Assembly: GCA_947095535.1 (NCBI GenBank) | Contig: OX352772.1 | Location: 40,133,445 to 40,197,444 of the forward strand | Reading direction: 5' to 3' | Length of the DNA: 64,000 nucleotides | Source of the DNA: Poecilobothrus nobilitatus | Lineage: Eukaryota > Arthropoda > Insecta > Diptera > Dolichopodidae | Shown here: in pieces, positions 21,331 to 33,424 of the stretch | How the letters are laid out: each line of letters begins with the position of its first letter | How positions within the stretch are numbered: the stretch's first letter is position 1 | The notes under the pieces: model-generated | What the model was told of the DNA's origin: nothing | Database searches by the model: none | The model's input: only the letters and a program-made list of their open reading frames with translations | Translations under genes and position numbers: made by a program

Positions 21331-24300
21331 GTGAAGACACCGGAAATTCACCGCGATTTATTGAATATTTAATTTTATATATAATAATTTTTTATAAAAT
21401 TTGTGATCTTTTACAAAAATTTTATGCAAAAAATTTTATTAGGTATACTCTATAAAAAAATTTTATTTTAATTTTATACCTTTAAATAACAATATTGCTG
21501 CATCAAAATGATACGATTTACACTCTAAATATAAACCAAAAGCACTTTTCAGTAATAGAAAATTAGTATAATTGAAAATTTCTGTTCAAGTCAAATTCTT
21601 TTACCTATTAATTAAGCACTATTATTATAAGTACAAAATAAATTTTTATATGATTTAAAATATTTTATAACTTTAATGTAACGTTAATTTAACGAAGCGA
21701 ATACAAGTTAATAATAAAGTTATCAATAATTAAAATGTTTTCAACATTTTCATTTAAAAAGTAAATGAAAATTTGATTCAGAATAAAAAAAAAATCCTGC
21801 ATTAAATTAACATTCTTATATATACATAATATATAACACATTAATTAAATGTGCATATTTGCCACATACATACATACATACATTTACAAAAATGCATGAT
21901 GAACTTTAATTAAATGAGCCTAGTAAAAAATTGCACTTATTGTTACATATTATTTATTATTTTATTTCATTACTGCGACTTATGTGTGTATCTATGTTTT
22001 GTTTTTTTTTTTTGTTGTAACATTAAAAGCACATCAAAAATAAATAATTATAAAAGTAGCAATTAAAGGAAAAAAAAAACATAAGAAATAAAAATTTTGC
22101 AACAGTAGGTATATAACCGTTTAATATAACCAACACGACATCATGCATGATATGTCCACCATGTAACATCTTTTATTTATGTAATTTATATAGTATCGCA
22201 TCATTCGATTTAAATGGTGGACAAATACAGTGTCTTATAAAATTGTTTTAACGTTTTGTTAAAATTTTGGAAATCAATTAATATGCCTGAAGAATAAAAA
22301 ACATATAAATTATATAAGTCTATTTGACTGACTATAAAGCAAAACAAAAATATTTCATTTTAATGTATTTAATTTATTAATATTTGTTAATTTGATACTT
22401 CTTAAGTCAAAAAATATAGATGACATTCAAAATCTCGACTCTCTATATTAAAAAGCCGAAAATTTCAAAAAAGGAAAAGTTGTGCTGAAAAGGAAAAGTT
22501 GTGTAATTCCCTTGTCACATTTATGTTGAGGAATACACAAAAAAGAAAAAAACTTGATATAGATGATTTATTAAATAAGAAATGATTCTTTCAAGCTCAA
22601 GATTGAGAAATTTATTTAAAAGAGAATGGGGGGGGTAGAAATCATCAATAAGTTTCAGAATTGGCGAAAATGATTTAAGATTTACATAAACTTTAAAGTT
22701 CTGAGATTACTTCAAGTTTATGTTAGTTATAATTTCCTTGTTGTAGGGCTATACTAATATACCTTTAGTTTAGATAATTAAAAAAAATTATTAAAGCTTC
22801 ATATTAAGAAAATTCAAGAATTATGAATATTTAGTATACTAACTTAGCGGTTAAACGTCATATTTTTATCGCTTTTTCATACTCAAAAAGTCACCTTCTA
22901 ATCCATGTTCGTTCACTTTTTCTATTTTACCAATACTTTTGTTTCACTTTTTTTGACATTTCTTTTATACATGTTTTTTAACATTTTTTTGACAGCTGTT
23001 AATAAATACGATTAAACTTGGAAATTTATCTAAAGTTCCGAACTATTCGTTTTAAAAGTAAAATTCTTTTATTATGATCACCTCTGAACATTTTATGAAA
23101 TATTATGGAAATTTGGTAGTTGAATGTAAATACATATATACTTATGCAGTTATCAGTAACAGTATTTATATTATATTTAATGTATGATGGAAATTGATAT
23201 TAATATTTTTATTAATATTTTGTTATTCTGAAAATTATTATTATTTTGTTGTTTTTTTTTTTATTGTATTTTCAGTTGAATATTGTAGATTTAATTTTTT
23301 AATTTTCCTTCTTCATTTACTTATCAATTGTAGCAACAATTATTAAAACATAATGTAAATATTGAATAAAAACAACGAACTTTCACAACAAACTATTGAT
23401 TTAAAAAAAAAATTTTTTTTTCTATTATTTCCATAATTGTCAAGTGAAATATTTTTATTGTACAAGCTACAATTTCTGCTAAGAGTTAAGATGAATCTAC
23501 TTTGATTTGTGAATTGATATATAATATTTCCAATTTAAAATATGTCTACATCGAACATGATAAATTGTAGTTTACATAAGGACTAATTAAATTCTAGAAA
23601 TCCGACTACAATTGTTTAATGTAAAATACTCTACACGTACAATCTTCATTACTACAACTTTATTTCAAGGATATCTTCACTTTATAAATAATTCATACAA
23701 AAACGTATACTGAATTAATTAAAAAAATATAATAATAATAATAAAAAAAAAAAAAAAAACCGTACAATTTACAATACCAATTTTATGCCACATTGATTAC
23801 ATACATACATATATATATTTTATATGAATTTTTTATACCATATCATCAAGTATTAAAAATTAAACCAACAAACTATAAAAGAGTAGTAATTATTGTAATT
23901 GTCAAAGGATAACAACTATACGACAATATCAACAAATAATATGTATTTAAAATAACTGTTTTTGAGCTTTTTCCTGTACTGTTATTAATGTTGTTACTGA
24001 TGCAATCAATTTGATTAAATTGTACACTGCTATATTGTATACACTATTAAATAATATTAAAGCAACAGAACAGAACAATTAGTGCCATTGCTAATGCCAG
24101 TGCGTTGTAATTGAAACGTGTCAGCATTATATTATTTTGATTTTTTTTTTTTTTGTTAAATTCTGTTATGTTTTATTAATTTTTGGTTTAATATTTTTAA
24201 ATCAGGTACGCTGGTAATGATATATACACAAGTAAAAAAATATTAAAAACATAAGGGAGATGTAAAAACAAAGAGAAAAAATGAATGAAACAAAAAATAT

Positions 24301-24956
24301 TGTTGATAGATTTTATAAGAGACCGACACAATACAAAAATTTCTTTTATTAAAGGACATTTGATCAAAAAACTTTTCTAATAAAAGAACATTTTACCAAA
24401 AGATAAACTGAAAATAAATAAATAATAATACACTGTATGATATAATAATACACTTGAATATTTGAACCATTTATCAAAAAAAAATGGTTCTGTTTTATAG
24501 AACGCCATATTAGATATACAATCCGAAACGGATAAGTGCAAAACGCATAATTTAGTAAAACGTTTAACTGCACACGATTGTTAAACACCATATTTTTTTC
24601 TAATAAATATATTATGTATAAAAGCAAAAACCGGATAAGTGGAAATTCTCATAAGTGCATAACATTTTCAAATCACAAAATAATTTTTTTGTTGTCTTAA
24701 AAACGTATAAATACAATTTTACAATTTTTCGTTAACAAAATTATTTTACAACCAATTAGTACATATGTATGTAATATAGGTACATATAATAAAACAAAAA
24801 ATTACAACCCTGTTTTAATTATCTGATACATTGAATTGAAGTTTTGACATTTCTGCTGATTGATAAATTGAAGTTTTGACGTTTTTTCTATGAATGTTAC
24901 TTTTGAAATCTTTTTTAGTAGCCTTTTATTCGTCGTATATTAATCGCCTTTTTTTA
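21331..24956. other. Gene-free AT-rich stretch
   Basis: Contains a short ACAT microsatellite (21866-21882), an inverted GTCCACCAT/ATGGTGGAC pair (about 22157-22221), a doubled AAAAGGAAAAGTTGTG word near 22470-22500, and a G8 run near 22628. Minus-strand frame 24364-24627 is low-complexity. I see no gene. Confidence 0.5.
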
Positions 24957-25103
24957 TTCGTCGTATATGAATCGAAACTTATTTTGTAAATTTTTTATTT
25001 GATAAAATTGCAGACATTTTCCAAAACGCGGTTTAACTTTTTGGAAAATGTTTGCACTTTTAACAAATAAAAAATTTAACAAATAAGTTTTTTTCTAAAC
25101 GAC
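24957..25103. repeat. Inverted repeat (foldback) of about 147 bp
   Basis: The left arm (CGTCG..., AACTTATTTTGTAAATTTTTTATTTG, then CATTTTCCAAAA) pairs with the right arm (TTTTGGAAAATG, then CAAATAAAAAATTTAACAAATAAG, ending CGACG) around a short centre at GCGGTTTAAC. A partial direct repeat of the left edge (TTCGTCGTATAT) lies just upstream at 24929. It is probably a small MITE. Confidence 0.65.
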
Positions 25104-26003
25104 GCTATTAATAAAAATTTTTTTTTTGTAATATATCTTTTGTTTAAATGTACCTTAACCAGAATTTATTCAATCGTTAATTTTAAAATCAATTATGTAG
25201 ATGACATTCTCTTTTATAACTGATATTCGTTTCTTGTATTCAAAATAAAATTTTTTGATTGTCATATTGATTTTAATAACCGGAAGACTTAAATATCAAT
25301 TTCAATTTAATAATTATTTTAAAAGAATATCAATTATATCATATTTTAAATATTAAACAATTTAATTTAGTCTTTCAAAAGTTTTATTACAGTTTTCATA
25401 TTAAGTTTGAGGTAGTTAAATAAAAAACTCAATATTAAAATTGATTTAGTATTTTTTTTTTATTTTTTATAAAAATTATATTTAAAATTTATATTCATTT
25501 TAAAAATTATTTAAATTAATATATTCTATTAAACGATAATTTTAGTAAAAGTTTATTATATTTTAAAATATCAAAATAATTGAAAATTGAATAATATGTA
25601 AACAATTAATTTTATATTATGATCAATGCCTCTGCAAACTACAAGCCGGAACATTCAAACAAATCTTATGAGAATTTTTTTTTATTTGGATATCTATCAT
25701 ATTTGGAAAAATTTATAAAAAAATTTGTACGTCATCAGTTCATCACATTACAAATCGGTTTGTACTTAGTACTCACTACTTAATACTCAGTACTCACATT
25801 ACAAACAATTATGTAATTTTATTTTTCTTTTTCATTTTTTCTATAAGCATTTGTATTGTTCTAAAAAAAAAGCTTTACAGCCAATTAAAAAATATTTTTT
25901 TAAGTATAAAAACACATTTTAAATTGGAATTTTCTCAATTTAAACACGAAAGTAACAACGAAACTAAATTCCGGTTTAATTTCGGAAACTATTTGTTCTG
26001 ACT
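25104..26003. other. Gene-free AT-rich stretch
   Basis: I see nothing in it apart from a short run of related TACTCA words near 25767-25797. Confidence 0.5.
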
Positions 26004-26412
26004 GATAGCATTGTTATGCTGAATCTACAATTAACGCTCTCATTTTGCTCTCTATACGTTGTCTCAAATCTCTATACGTAGCCTACAAAAGAGTATACAC
26101 AATGAAATTTGAGTTTAAACAATATGAGAAAAAAAATTTTGACTTTTTCTCTATTTTAACTAATATTTACTTCAATATTTTGTATCTTTAACATTTTAAA
26201 TTGGCTTGGAAATTATTTTAAAACTACGTACTAAAAATCAATGACTTGTTTAAATTTTTTATTTTAATACTATTAAATTATTCAATATTTGAATTCGTAT
26301 TTAAAGTGAAAAAGATTAAAACATATTTTAATTTTAATTTCATAACTGGCTGTGTAGAGAAAGTGAATAAAAGCGTTCATTGTAGATTCAGCTTTATGAT
26401 CATTATAACAAT
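26004..26412. repeat. Inverted repeat pair, possible decayed DNA element
   Basis: The + strand 26004-26046 (GCTGAATCTACAATTAACGCT) is matched in inverted orientation at 26364-26412 (AGCGTTCATTGTAGATTCAGC), with a further ATAACAAT match outside that word. The 320-bp centre is AT-rich; the 67-codon frame at 26246-26449 overlaps it and has no support. Confidence 0.5.
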
Positions 26413-27179
26413 AATCTGTTTGCTTGCATCAAATGGAGAAATAATTTGATAAAAAAGGTAGTTTAATTAAAGAGGTGTCAATCGAAAATTTATTTGCTAC
26501 TTAAATATAAGTTTGTTACTAGTTAAAATTTATAAAAATAAGTATTTATAGAAAATGCTATCAAATATATTTCCATTTATCGTCTACCCATAATTAAATA
26601 AAAATGTTTAGCTATAAAACAACTCATATTTGAAGGTCAATCATATAGGTACCCTTATGTATATATATAATTATACAAAAAAAATTTCTCAATTGCCGAT
26701 AATTATATAGTTATCATAGAAACATAATCAAAAACTTTAAATTTTTTTTTAATATTTAATTTTTAGAATAATAAAGCTTAAAATATTATTTTAATAATTC
26801 TAGTTTAATCTGATAATTGTAGTTTAATCTGAATTAAAACAAAATTTATTTGAATAACATTGATGATACAGAAGGATGATAACAAGGAAGAGTGTTTAGT
26901 TGATTATGACAACCCTAGTATAATCACATGAACATAACTCACGCTATTACCATAAAAATAATCATTAATAATAATAATATTAATAATTAATACTAATATA
27001 CCAATAATAATAGCTGCTACAGTGGCAATGAAGATTGCCTTCAATAGTTATCTCATGCAGGAAGCTGTTATATACTACTGCATATTGTAACTGTTGTAAC
27101 GGCTATTGTCACTGTTAGCAAAATAGTAATCCAAATAGGCGTATTAATTGTTTTCTTACTCCCAACCGAATGTTTTCGC
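26413..27179. other. Gene-free AT-rich stretch
   Basis: Around 26885-26930 an AGGAAGAGTG word followed by GACAACCCTAGTATA resembles the start of repeat family D (see 41093). Nothing else is supported. Confidence 0.4.
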
Positions 27180-27360
27180 ATCTTATTGTCCTATCCTTCC
27201 CTATCCCTATTTCCTAGCCAATATAATACTTTAGCAGGTAGGGGTTTCATCCCATTAAATTGGCTAAAAAGGGAGGTAGGTTTAATCAGTAAGAATCTGA
27301 CACTACTAAGGGAGAATTCTTTGTGTCTTTGGAAGATTCCCACCTCCCTTAGAAAAACAA
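27180..27360 (-). repeat. Dispersed repeat family C, inverted copy
   Basis: The reverse complement matches 61400-61590: GGAATCTTCCAAAGA, then AGATTCTTACTGA, CCACCTCCCTTTT-type text, GATGAAACCCCTA and TATATTGGCTAGGAA. Further copies lie at 40510-40660 and 55560-55690. Non-coding and unnamed. Confidence 0.65.
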
Positions 27361-27379
27361 AATTATTTTACAAAATTTC

Positions 27380-27790
27380 ATATGTTACATGATCTTGTTG
27401 CGCCAAACCAATCAAATTTTCAAAGTAATTATTACTATAAAACTTGATCATCTTAAACTAACCAAATTGTTGACATAAATTTCAACTACTTTTCACAAAT
27501 TTGCAAATACCTAGCTTCAATAATAACACTGGGTTATTTTCATATAAAAAAATATGTTGTATGGCACCAAATATAATGGTTCAACTTATTTAATTTCAAT
27601 AGCCAAAATAACAAATTTGTATATATTATTTCGACTCAGCTTGACTCTATCTATATCGCCTCCTTTAAAATGGCACAAAGATAAAAAAAACAAAATAATA
27701 AAATTATTATACTCTTTAACTGTCTTCATACAACAGAGTACAATTAGATCACACAAATATATGAAAGTTCTGTCAAGCTGTAAATAACAA
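27380..27790 (+). repeat. Dispersed repeat family D, decayed copy
   Basis: Contains the family words AAAACTTGATCATC, CACTGGGTTATTTTCAT and TTGTATGGCA in the same order as at 41166-42040. An overlapping 77-codon frame at 27554-27787 is a by-product. Confidence 0.55.
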
Positions 27791-28814
27791 AATTAGGCAA
27801 ACAACTTTTGTTGCTGTTACAACTGTGGAAGCATCAAAAAAATTAATAAACTCTTTCAAAAAGATAATTCAAATTAATCATTAATATGAAATAAACTTTT
27901 GATAAGAAAAATATACCCATATAAAAAAGTATGGGTAATGTACTTAAATTTATTTGCTACAAAGGAAATTATTTTAATTTTTTCAAAAAGTTTAAATTTT
28001 TGCTTTAAATTAAAATTTAATTAAATTATATTTCTATTCAATTATATTTAAAATTTTGCTTATTAACAATTAAAATATAAATTTTATGTCAACCACACAA
28101 TTGATTTATTTAATTTAAAAAAAAATATATAAATTTTTTTTTTTTTTGTTTTATTAACATTATTAATGTTACAATAAAAATAATAACGATAAAAATTAAT
28201 AATTATAAAAAAAAATTTGTAAAAGTTAATAGTTAATTTCCTGAAATCGTTATTATCCACTTTATATTATCATAATATTATTAAATATGATGAATAATAT
28301 AACTTCTGCACCCTTAAACAATCTATAATATATTTTCGACATCAACAATTTAACAATTTATTCAATTTAAAGTTTAAAAATGAAAATTAATAAAATTTTA
28401 GTTATTTTTATATTTTTTTATAATTTAAATTTTGAGAATTACAATTTTATTAAAAATTTTGTATGCAATAACAGAAATAGAATCGATAGTATCTTAATTG
28501 TACCAAGTTAAATTTTAATTTATTATACCAAACAGTTATCCTTTCTTATTCTGAAATATATTCTGGTATAAAAAAAATTATAAATAATATAATATATTTA
28601 TATTATTAAATATATTTATAATATATTTATATTATTTATATTACCAATTATTGCAAAACTAATAGTTTTTTTTTTTTTGTTAAAGATCAAAAATAGGAAG
28701 TTTTGAATTTAAATAACATTAACATGTAAAAAATACTTAGTACTTTTATTTTCGTATTTTGATTTTATATTATTTTTAGTTCTTATTATTATCATATGTT
28801 CTAAAAATTTATTA
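27791..28814. other. Gene-free AT-rich stretch
   Basis: Very AT-rich, with an AT palindromic repeat near 28580-28645 (ATATATTTATATTATT-like units). I see no gene. Confidence 0.5.
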
Positions 28815-29340
28815 GGTAGGTAGGTAGGTAGGGACTGCAGTTGTACATTTAGACCAGTCATACCCTGTATTTCAGTATTTCTTCTAATTAAATTATTAGA
28901 AGCTTCTTACAAAGCGTTGTAAATTTACATCCTCTGACAGATCGAAAAAGTTATTTAAATAGAATTTCCTTACAAACTTTCTTCTTCTTACAGTAAGAGC
29001 CTGTCATTCACTAGTTAACTGGTTGATCATTCACTGGTTGATCGTTTAAGATTTAATGTGGGCCAGACCTGTTTCATAGGAGAGTCAGTATTAATAGAAA
29101 ACCATTATTTGTGGACAAATATTTGTTAGTTGTAATAGGAACTCCGAGATTTTCTTTTTCTTGGAGAATTTGACGGTTCATGCTGCTCCTGGAGACTTCA
29201 TAAGTTCAGGTATCTAGCCAAGCTTTATATCAAAAACTGCACCCTGTTCATTTAAAAATGAAAGTATCCATGAAGATATGAGCTTTTTTATTGGAGACCA
29301 CGTTTCTAATTAAAGATCTTACATTATTATCCTAAAAAGT
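28815..29340. repeat. GC-richer relic, probably a transposon fragment
   Basis: It starts with a (TAGG)n run (28815-28831) and GGACTGCAG. At 29050-29340 it contains GC-richer text such as CATGCTGCTCCTGGAGAC and GGTATCTAGCCAAGC. No frame stays open for long on either strand. It looks like an old repeat, but I found no second copy in this window. Confidence 0.35.
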
Positions 29341-29631
29341 TTACAAAATAGATATTTTTCTATTTATATAACATTAATGTGTAAAATGATTTACAATTTT
29401 TGTTTGATAATTTTTGTTTTTGTATTTTCTATTCTTATTTTTTTTTATTATGATTAATTTTAGCTTAAAATTCAATCTAATTAACCATAAAAAATTATCC
29501 TAGTTCCTCCAGCTATTGTTGTAATGCTATAAGAAATGAAAGTTATACCATATTCTACCTAACCACCATACATTTTAATATATCCTTGTAATAAATGCAA
29601 TATTGCAATTAAATTTTCTTCTTTTTCTTCC
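29341..29631. other. AT-rich spacer
   Basis: I see nothing in it. Confidence 0.5.
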
Positions 29632-29845
29632 TTATTTATTTATTTATTTATATTAATATTGCAAACATAAATGTAATGCAATATTATTAAACCATCGGCT
29701 ACCAACGCCATTATAGGTTTTTATACTATTATTAATTATATACTAATATTATTTATTTTGTTTATATTATATACTATATATTTACATAATACTTGGTCGT
29801 AAGGGGGGTATGTAAAGAAAATATATATGTAAAGTTTTTTTTTTT
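29632..29845 (-). mobile_element. SINE family A, copy 2 (head missing)
   Basis: Matches the body and tail of the 281-556 element almost base for base (AAACCATCGGCTACC, GCCATTATAGGTTTTTATAC, GGTCGTAAGGGGGGTATGTAAAG). It stops before the tRNA-like head, as expected for a 5'-truncated insertion. Confidence 0.75.
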
Positions 29846-30432
29846 TTTTATGTTTTATTTATTAATAAGTTTATTATTACTTCCTTTTTCTTCCTTTTCA
29901 GGCGAATTACAAAATAATTGATTAAAATTGCATACATTCAGGCGGATTATTATCAGTGTTATTATTTAAAAAAAAAAATAATACTATTTAAAATAAAAAA
30001 AAATTTTTAAATAAATTATACCTTTTAAAATAAAGTAGATTTTATAATTCCATTTTAACATTTTCATTGAATTTCATTGAAACAAATCAAATTCATTTTT
30101 AGTCAAAAATTTAGAACTATTCTATTGAAAGCATTCACATACCTAGAAGGGAATTAAATAGAAAGTTATTTACATATAAGTCACCGTTATTTCAATTGAA
30201 AACTGAAACCTCCATTAGATCACATCGAATAATAGTAATTTATATAATAATAGAATAATGTATATAATAATAGTTTACATCCTATCAACAGAAAGATAAA
30301 TTGTAGACAATTTTATTTACAACCCTTTTACTTGTCGTTAATATTTCCTTAATTGGAAAATTTAAGGTTATTATACTATATTTGCTAACAAGGGAAACTT
30401 ATTAGTTTTTCAATCATTTCAATTAAAAAATT
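29846..30432. other. Gene-free AT-rich stretch
   Basis: I see nothing supported here. A TTCCTTTTCAG near 29890-29901 looks like a splice acceptor, but no open frame follows. Confidence 0.45.
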
Positions 30433-30515
30433 CCTGTCTGAGCAGGATTTGAATCCACCCACCCTCAATTCATATACATTATGGTTAACTACTAGACCAT
30501 CGGAATCCTAAAATA
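30433..30515 (-). repeat. tRNA-like SINE head
   Basis: On the minus strand it has an A-box-like TGGTCTAGTAGTT and a B-box-like GGATTCAAATCC at tRNA spacing, but no acceptor-stem pairing. It is probably the head of a decayed SINE, possibly family A. Confidence 0.5.
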
Positions 30516-30989
30516 AAATAAAATTATTTTAAAGAAAAACAAATAAAAATAGCATACTTTGAGGCAAAAACATTTATTTTAAATGGTTAGATAATAATAA
30601 ATTAATATTATTATATTTTGTAATAAGAAACAAATCGAAATAAAACAAGTAAATTAGATATACTTTTGTTTCTTGAAATTAAAATGAACTTACATTTATA
30701 ACAGATTTTATTTAAAGAAGGCGATTTATTGAAACCTTAGTATGTATTTTCTAATACTACCATTTCCTATTATTGCATTTCAACAAAAAATACGTACCGA
30801 TTATTAGCGGCTTTCAAGTTTATCTAAAGTTTATTCTTAATTTCTAATATCAATGGATTGGTAATTAAATGGTAATATATATATTTATTTCCAGGTTAGA
30901 TTATTCTGATACTATTGATTTTGTTTTAAAAATAAGAAAGATTTTATAAAATGCAAATGCTTCCTTATTATAAAAATTTCTGGTCTCAT
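30516..30989. other. Gene-free AT-rich stretch
   Basis: I see nothing in it. Confidence 0.5.
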
Positions 30990-31240
30990 TATATTCTTAC
31001 AACAATTGCAATATTACAAAACCATCGGCTACTAAGGCCATTATAGGTCGAATACTATATTATTAAATTATACACTAATATTATTTATTTTGTTTATATT
31101 ATATATTTTACATTGACGATATATTTGGTAGCAAGGAGGATTTGTTTTCAATTAATAAAACTTGCTACCTGTACAGGATTTGAATCAGCACTTCCTCTGT
31201 TAATAAATCACGTGCTTAACCACTAGGGTACCGAGGCCCC
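30990..31240 (-). mobile_element. SINE family A, copy 3
   Basis: The tRNA-like head is at 31150-31240 on the minus strand (A-box-like TACCCTAGTGGTTAAG, B-box-like TGATTCAAATCCTG). The body carries the family word GGCCATTATAGG (+ strand near 31036). It is more diverged than copies 1 and 2. Confidence 0.75.
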
Positions 31241-32089
31241 TTTTATAAATTAATAATTATCTAATTAAAAAATTAAATCGATTAGTTAATAAAATTACAC
31301 TCATAATATCGAAAATCAATATTTTTTAATATTTGATTTAATTTTTCTTTAAATTTTAAAGATGTTCCAAAAATTACTCAGTAAAAGACAGTAAAAAATA
31401 GAACAAATTTAATAAGTGTACATATTTTGTTTTACTCATACATATATATAAATAAATATATACTTATACATAAAATATATATATATATACACACAATATA
31501 ATATAGTATTTATTAATTATTCCAATATTGGTCAAAGTTTTATAAGTAATTTTTGATAATTGAAAAACTTTTATAAGGATATTTTTTTCGAATTCCAAAA
31601 AAATAAAAGAAAGGGTATAGTTAAATGATTTTACAAATCTAAAAAAGATCTGGGTCTTCAAAAATTATTTCCAGAAATTTATCTACCATATTGTGATTGA
31701 TGATTGGGAGTTTTGATTAAGAAAATAAAATAAAATTTAAGTTATAACTAATGAATTGTATATAACCGAACATTAAAAATAAATTTTTAGAATGATTAGA
31801 TAGATTTTCTTTACAGTATTCTAGATCTTTAATTTTTTTTTTTTTGAAGAATATGTTGTCTGTTTAAAGATAAGAATCCTTAGCTAATACATATTACTTC
31901 ACTTAATGAGAAAGTAGAATTTATACATTTCTACAGGTTAGAACTCACAGTTAAATATCATAATTTCCTTTGAAATATTTTTTTTATAATATTGTTTTAT
32001 ACCAAAAACATTTTTAAATATCAATTAATGTTAAACTGTTTTATAAGAACGAAAACCTATTTATCTAATAAGTACTTGAAGCTGTTATG
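31241..32089. other. Gene-free AT-rich stretch
   Basis: Contains TA-rich microsatellite text around 31440-31500. I see no gene. Confidence 0.5.
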
Positions 32090-32720
32090 TTGAAGCACTT
32101 AACAGCATTATTCCAAGTTAATGCGATAAAACTTGATAATATTATAGAAATCTTTCTAGCTTTATTAAATACCAAGATATGAGGATATAAATTATACTCA
32201 TATAAAAAAAAATATAAAATTTTACTTCGATTCACTAACTTTCAGATACATAACTTCAATAGACACTGAATCATTTTCATATAAAAAAAAAAAGAAATTT
32301 ACTAACAGTTACCCGAATCTATTAAAACTAGCACAAAAATATTTTACAGAAGATGTTAGCCTGCAACTGGACAACTTTTCACAAAATTTCAGATATTTAA
32401 TTTAAATAGATACTGAGTTGTTTTCATATAAATAAAGAAGTTTAATGGCTAAACTCTAAACTCTAAACTCTAAAGCCCTGTCAAGTTTTTTATTTTTTAA
32501 TAATAAAAAAAAACTAATAATTTTACAAAGATTAAAGTTAAATTCAGAATCAGAATCCTAGATCCTTTATTTTTTGAGTTATCTTTATCTCGGTCTGACA
32601 TACATGGCTAAATCGATCCAGAATTTGATCCTGACTAAAAATATGTATATTTTGTTATATCTAACTCGTTTTTTTTAGGTATCACAAACGTAATGACAAA
32701 TTTATTATAAAAAGGAATTT
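32090..32720 (+). repeat. Dispersed repeat family D, decayed copy
   Basis: It holds two CTTCAATAGACACTGA-type modules. They are followed by the family 3' part: AGATCCTTTATTTTTTGAGTTATC, ACATGGCTAAATCGA, GGTATCACAAACGTAATG and AAATTTATTATA. A small AACTCTA triplication lies at 32452-32474. Confidence 0.65.
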
Positions 32721-33194
32721 ACTTTTACATTTCTAGCCAAAAACATTCAATTTATAATTACACTTTATAAATCGGGAATTTGGTTTTGTATCATCTTATT
32801 CCGAGATTTTATCCATATTTACCAAAAAAAATGTTGACAATGACAAATGATAATTTAAAATAATTAACCTGTTATTATCCTTTTTTATTAATATTATTTG
32901 GAAAGTTGTTTATAATGCTAGATTCTTATTGATGCACCTTTAAGATTTTCATATTAAATTAGATTAGTTAGTATATTATTATTAACATCAGTAACATTAA
33001 TAAGTGGTTTTTACTAACAGCAATTGTAATAATTAACAAAAATTAAGTTTTTCTAACATTTAATATTATTTACTAACATACTAAGTATTAGAAATTATGA
33101 TTTTTCTGTTAATTGTCATAATTGTTCACTAAATAAACAACATAACTGATGCTTGAATTAAGCAAAAAATTTCTGTTTCAATGCAGTTTCAGTA
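32721..33194. other. Gene-free AT-rich stretch
   Basis: Left flank of the MULE insertion. I see no gene. Confidence 0.5.
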
Positions 33195-33200
33195 TGTTAA

Positions 33201-33409
33201 TTTGGTGCAGTGTTATAACGCCATACGCAATAAAGCCATAATGGCCTTAATTCGCTTTTGAGTGAGAAATAAAGCCACATTGAACCTTTTTTCGCGTATG
33301 GCTTTATTTCCCATTCAAATGCGAAATAAAACCATATCGTTTTCTAAAATTTTACGAAATAAAGCCATATATGGCTTTATTGCGTATGGCGTTATAACAC
33401 TGCACCAAA
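33201..33409. repeat. Perfect 40-bp inverted repeat at the MULE left end
   Basis: 33201-33240 and 33370-33409 are exact reverse complements, starting TTTGGTGCAGTGTTATAAC. The outermost 37 bases of the element therefore appear a second time, inverted, about 170 bases inside. The right end does not have this second arm. The left end alone could fold as a hairpin or represent a solo MITE derived from the element. Confidence 0.9.
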
Positions 33410-33424
33410 TTTACAAAATATTAT

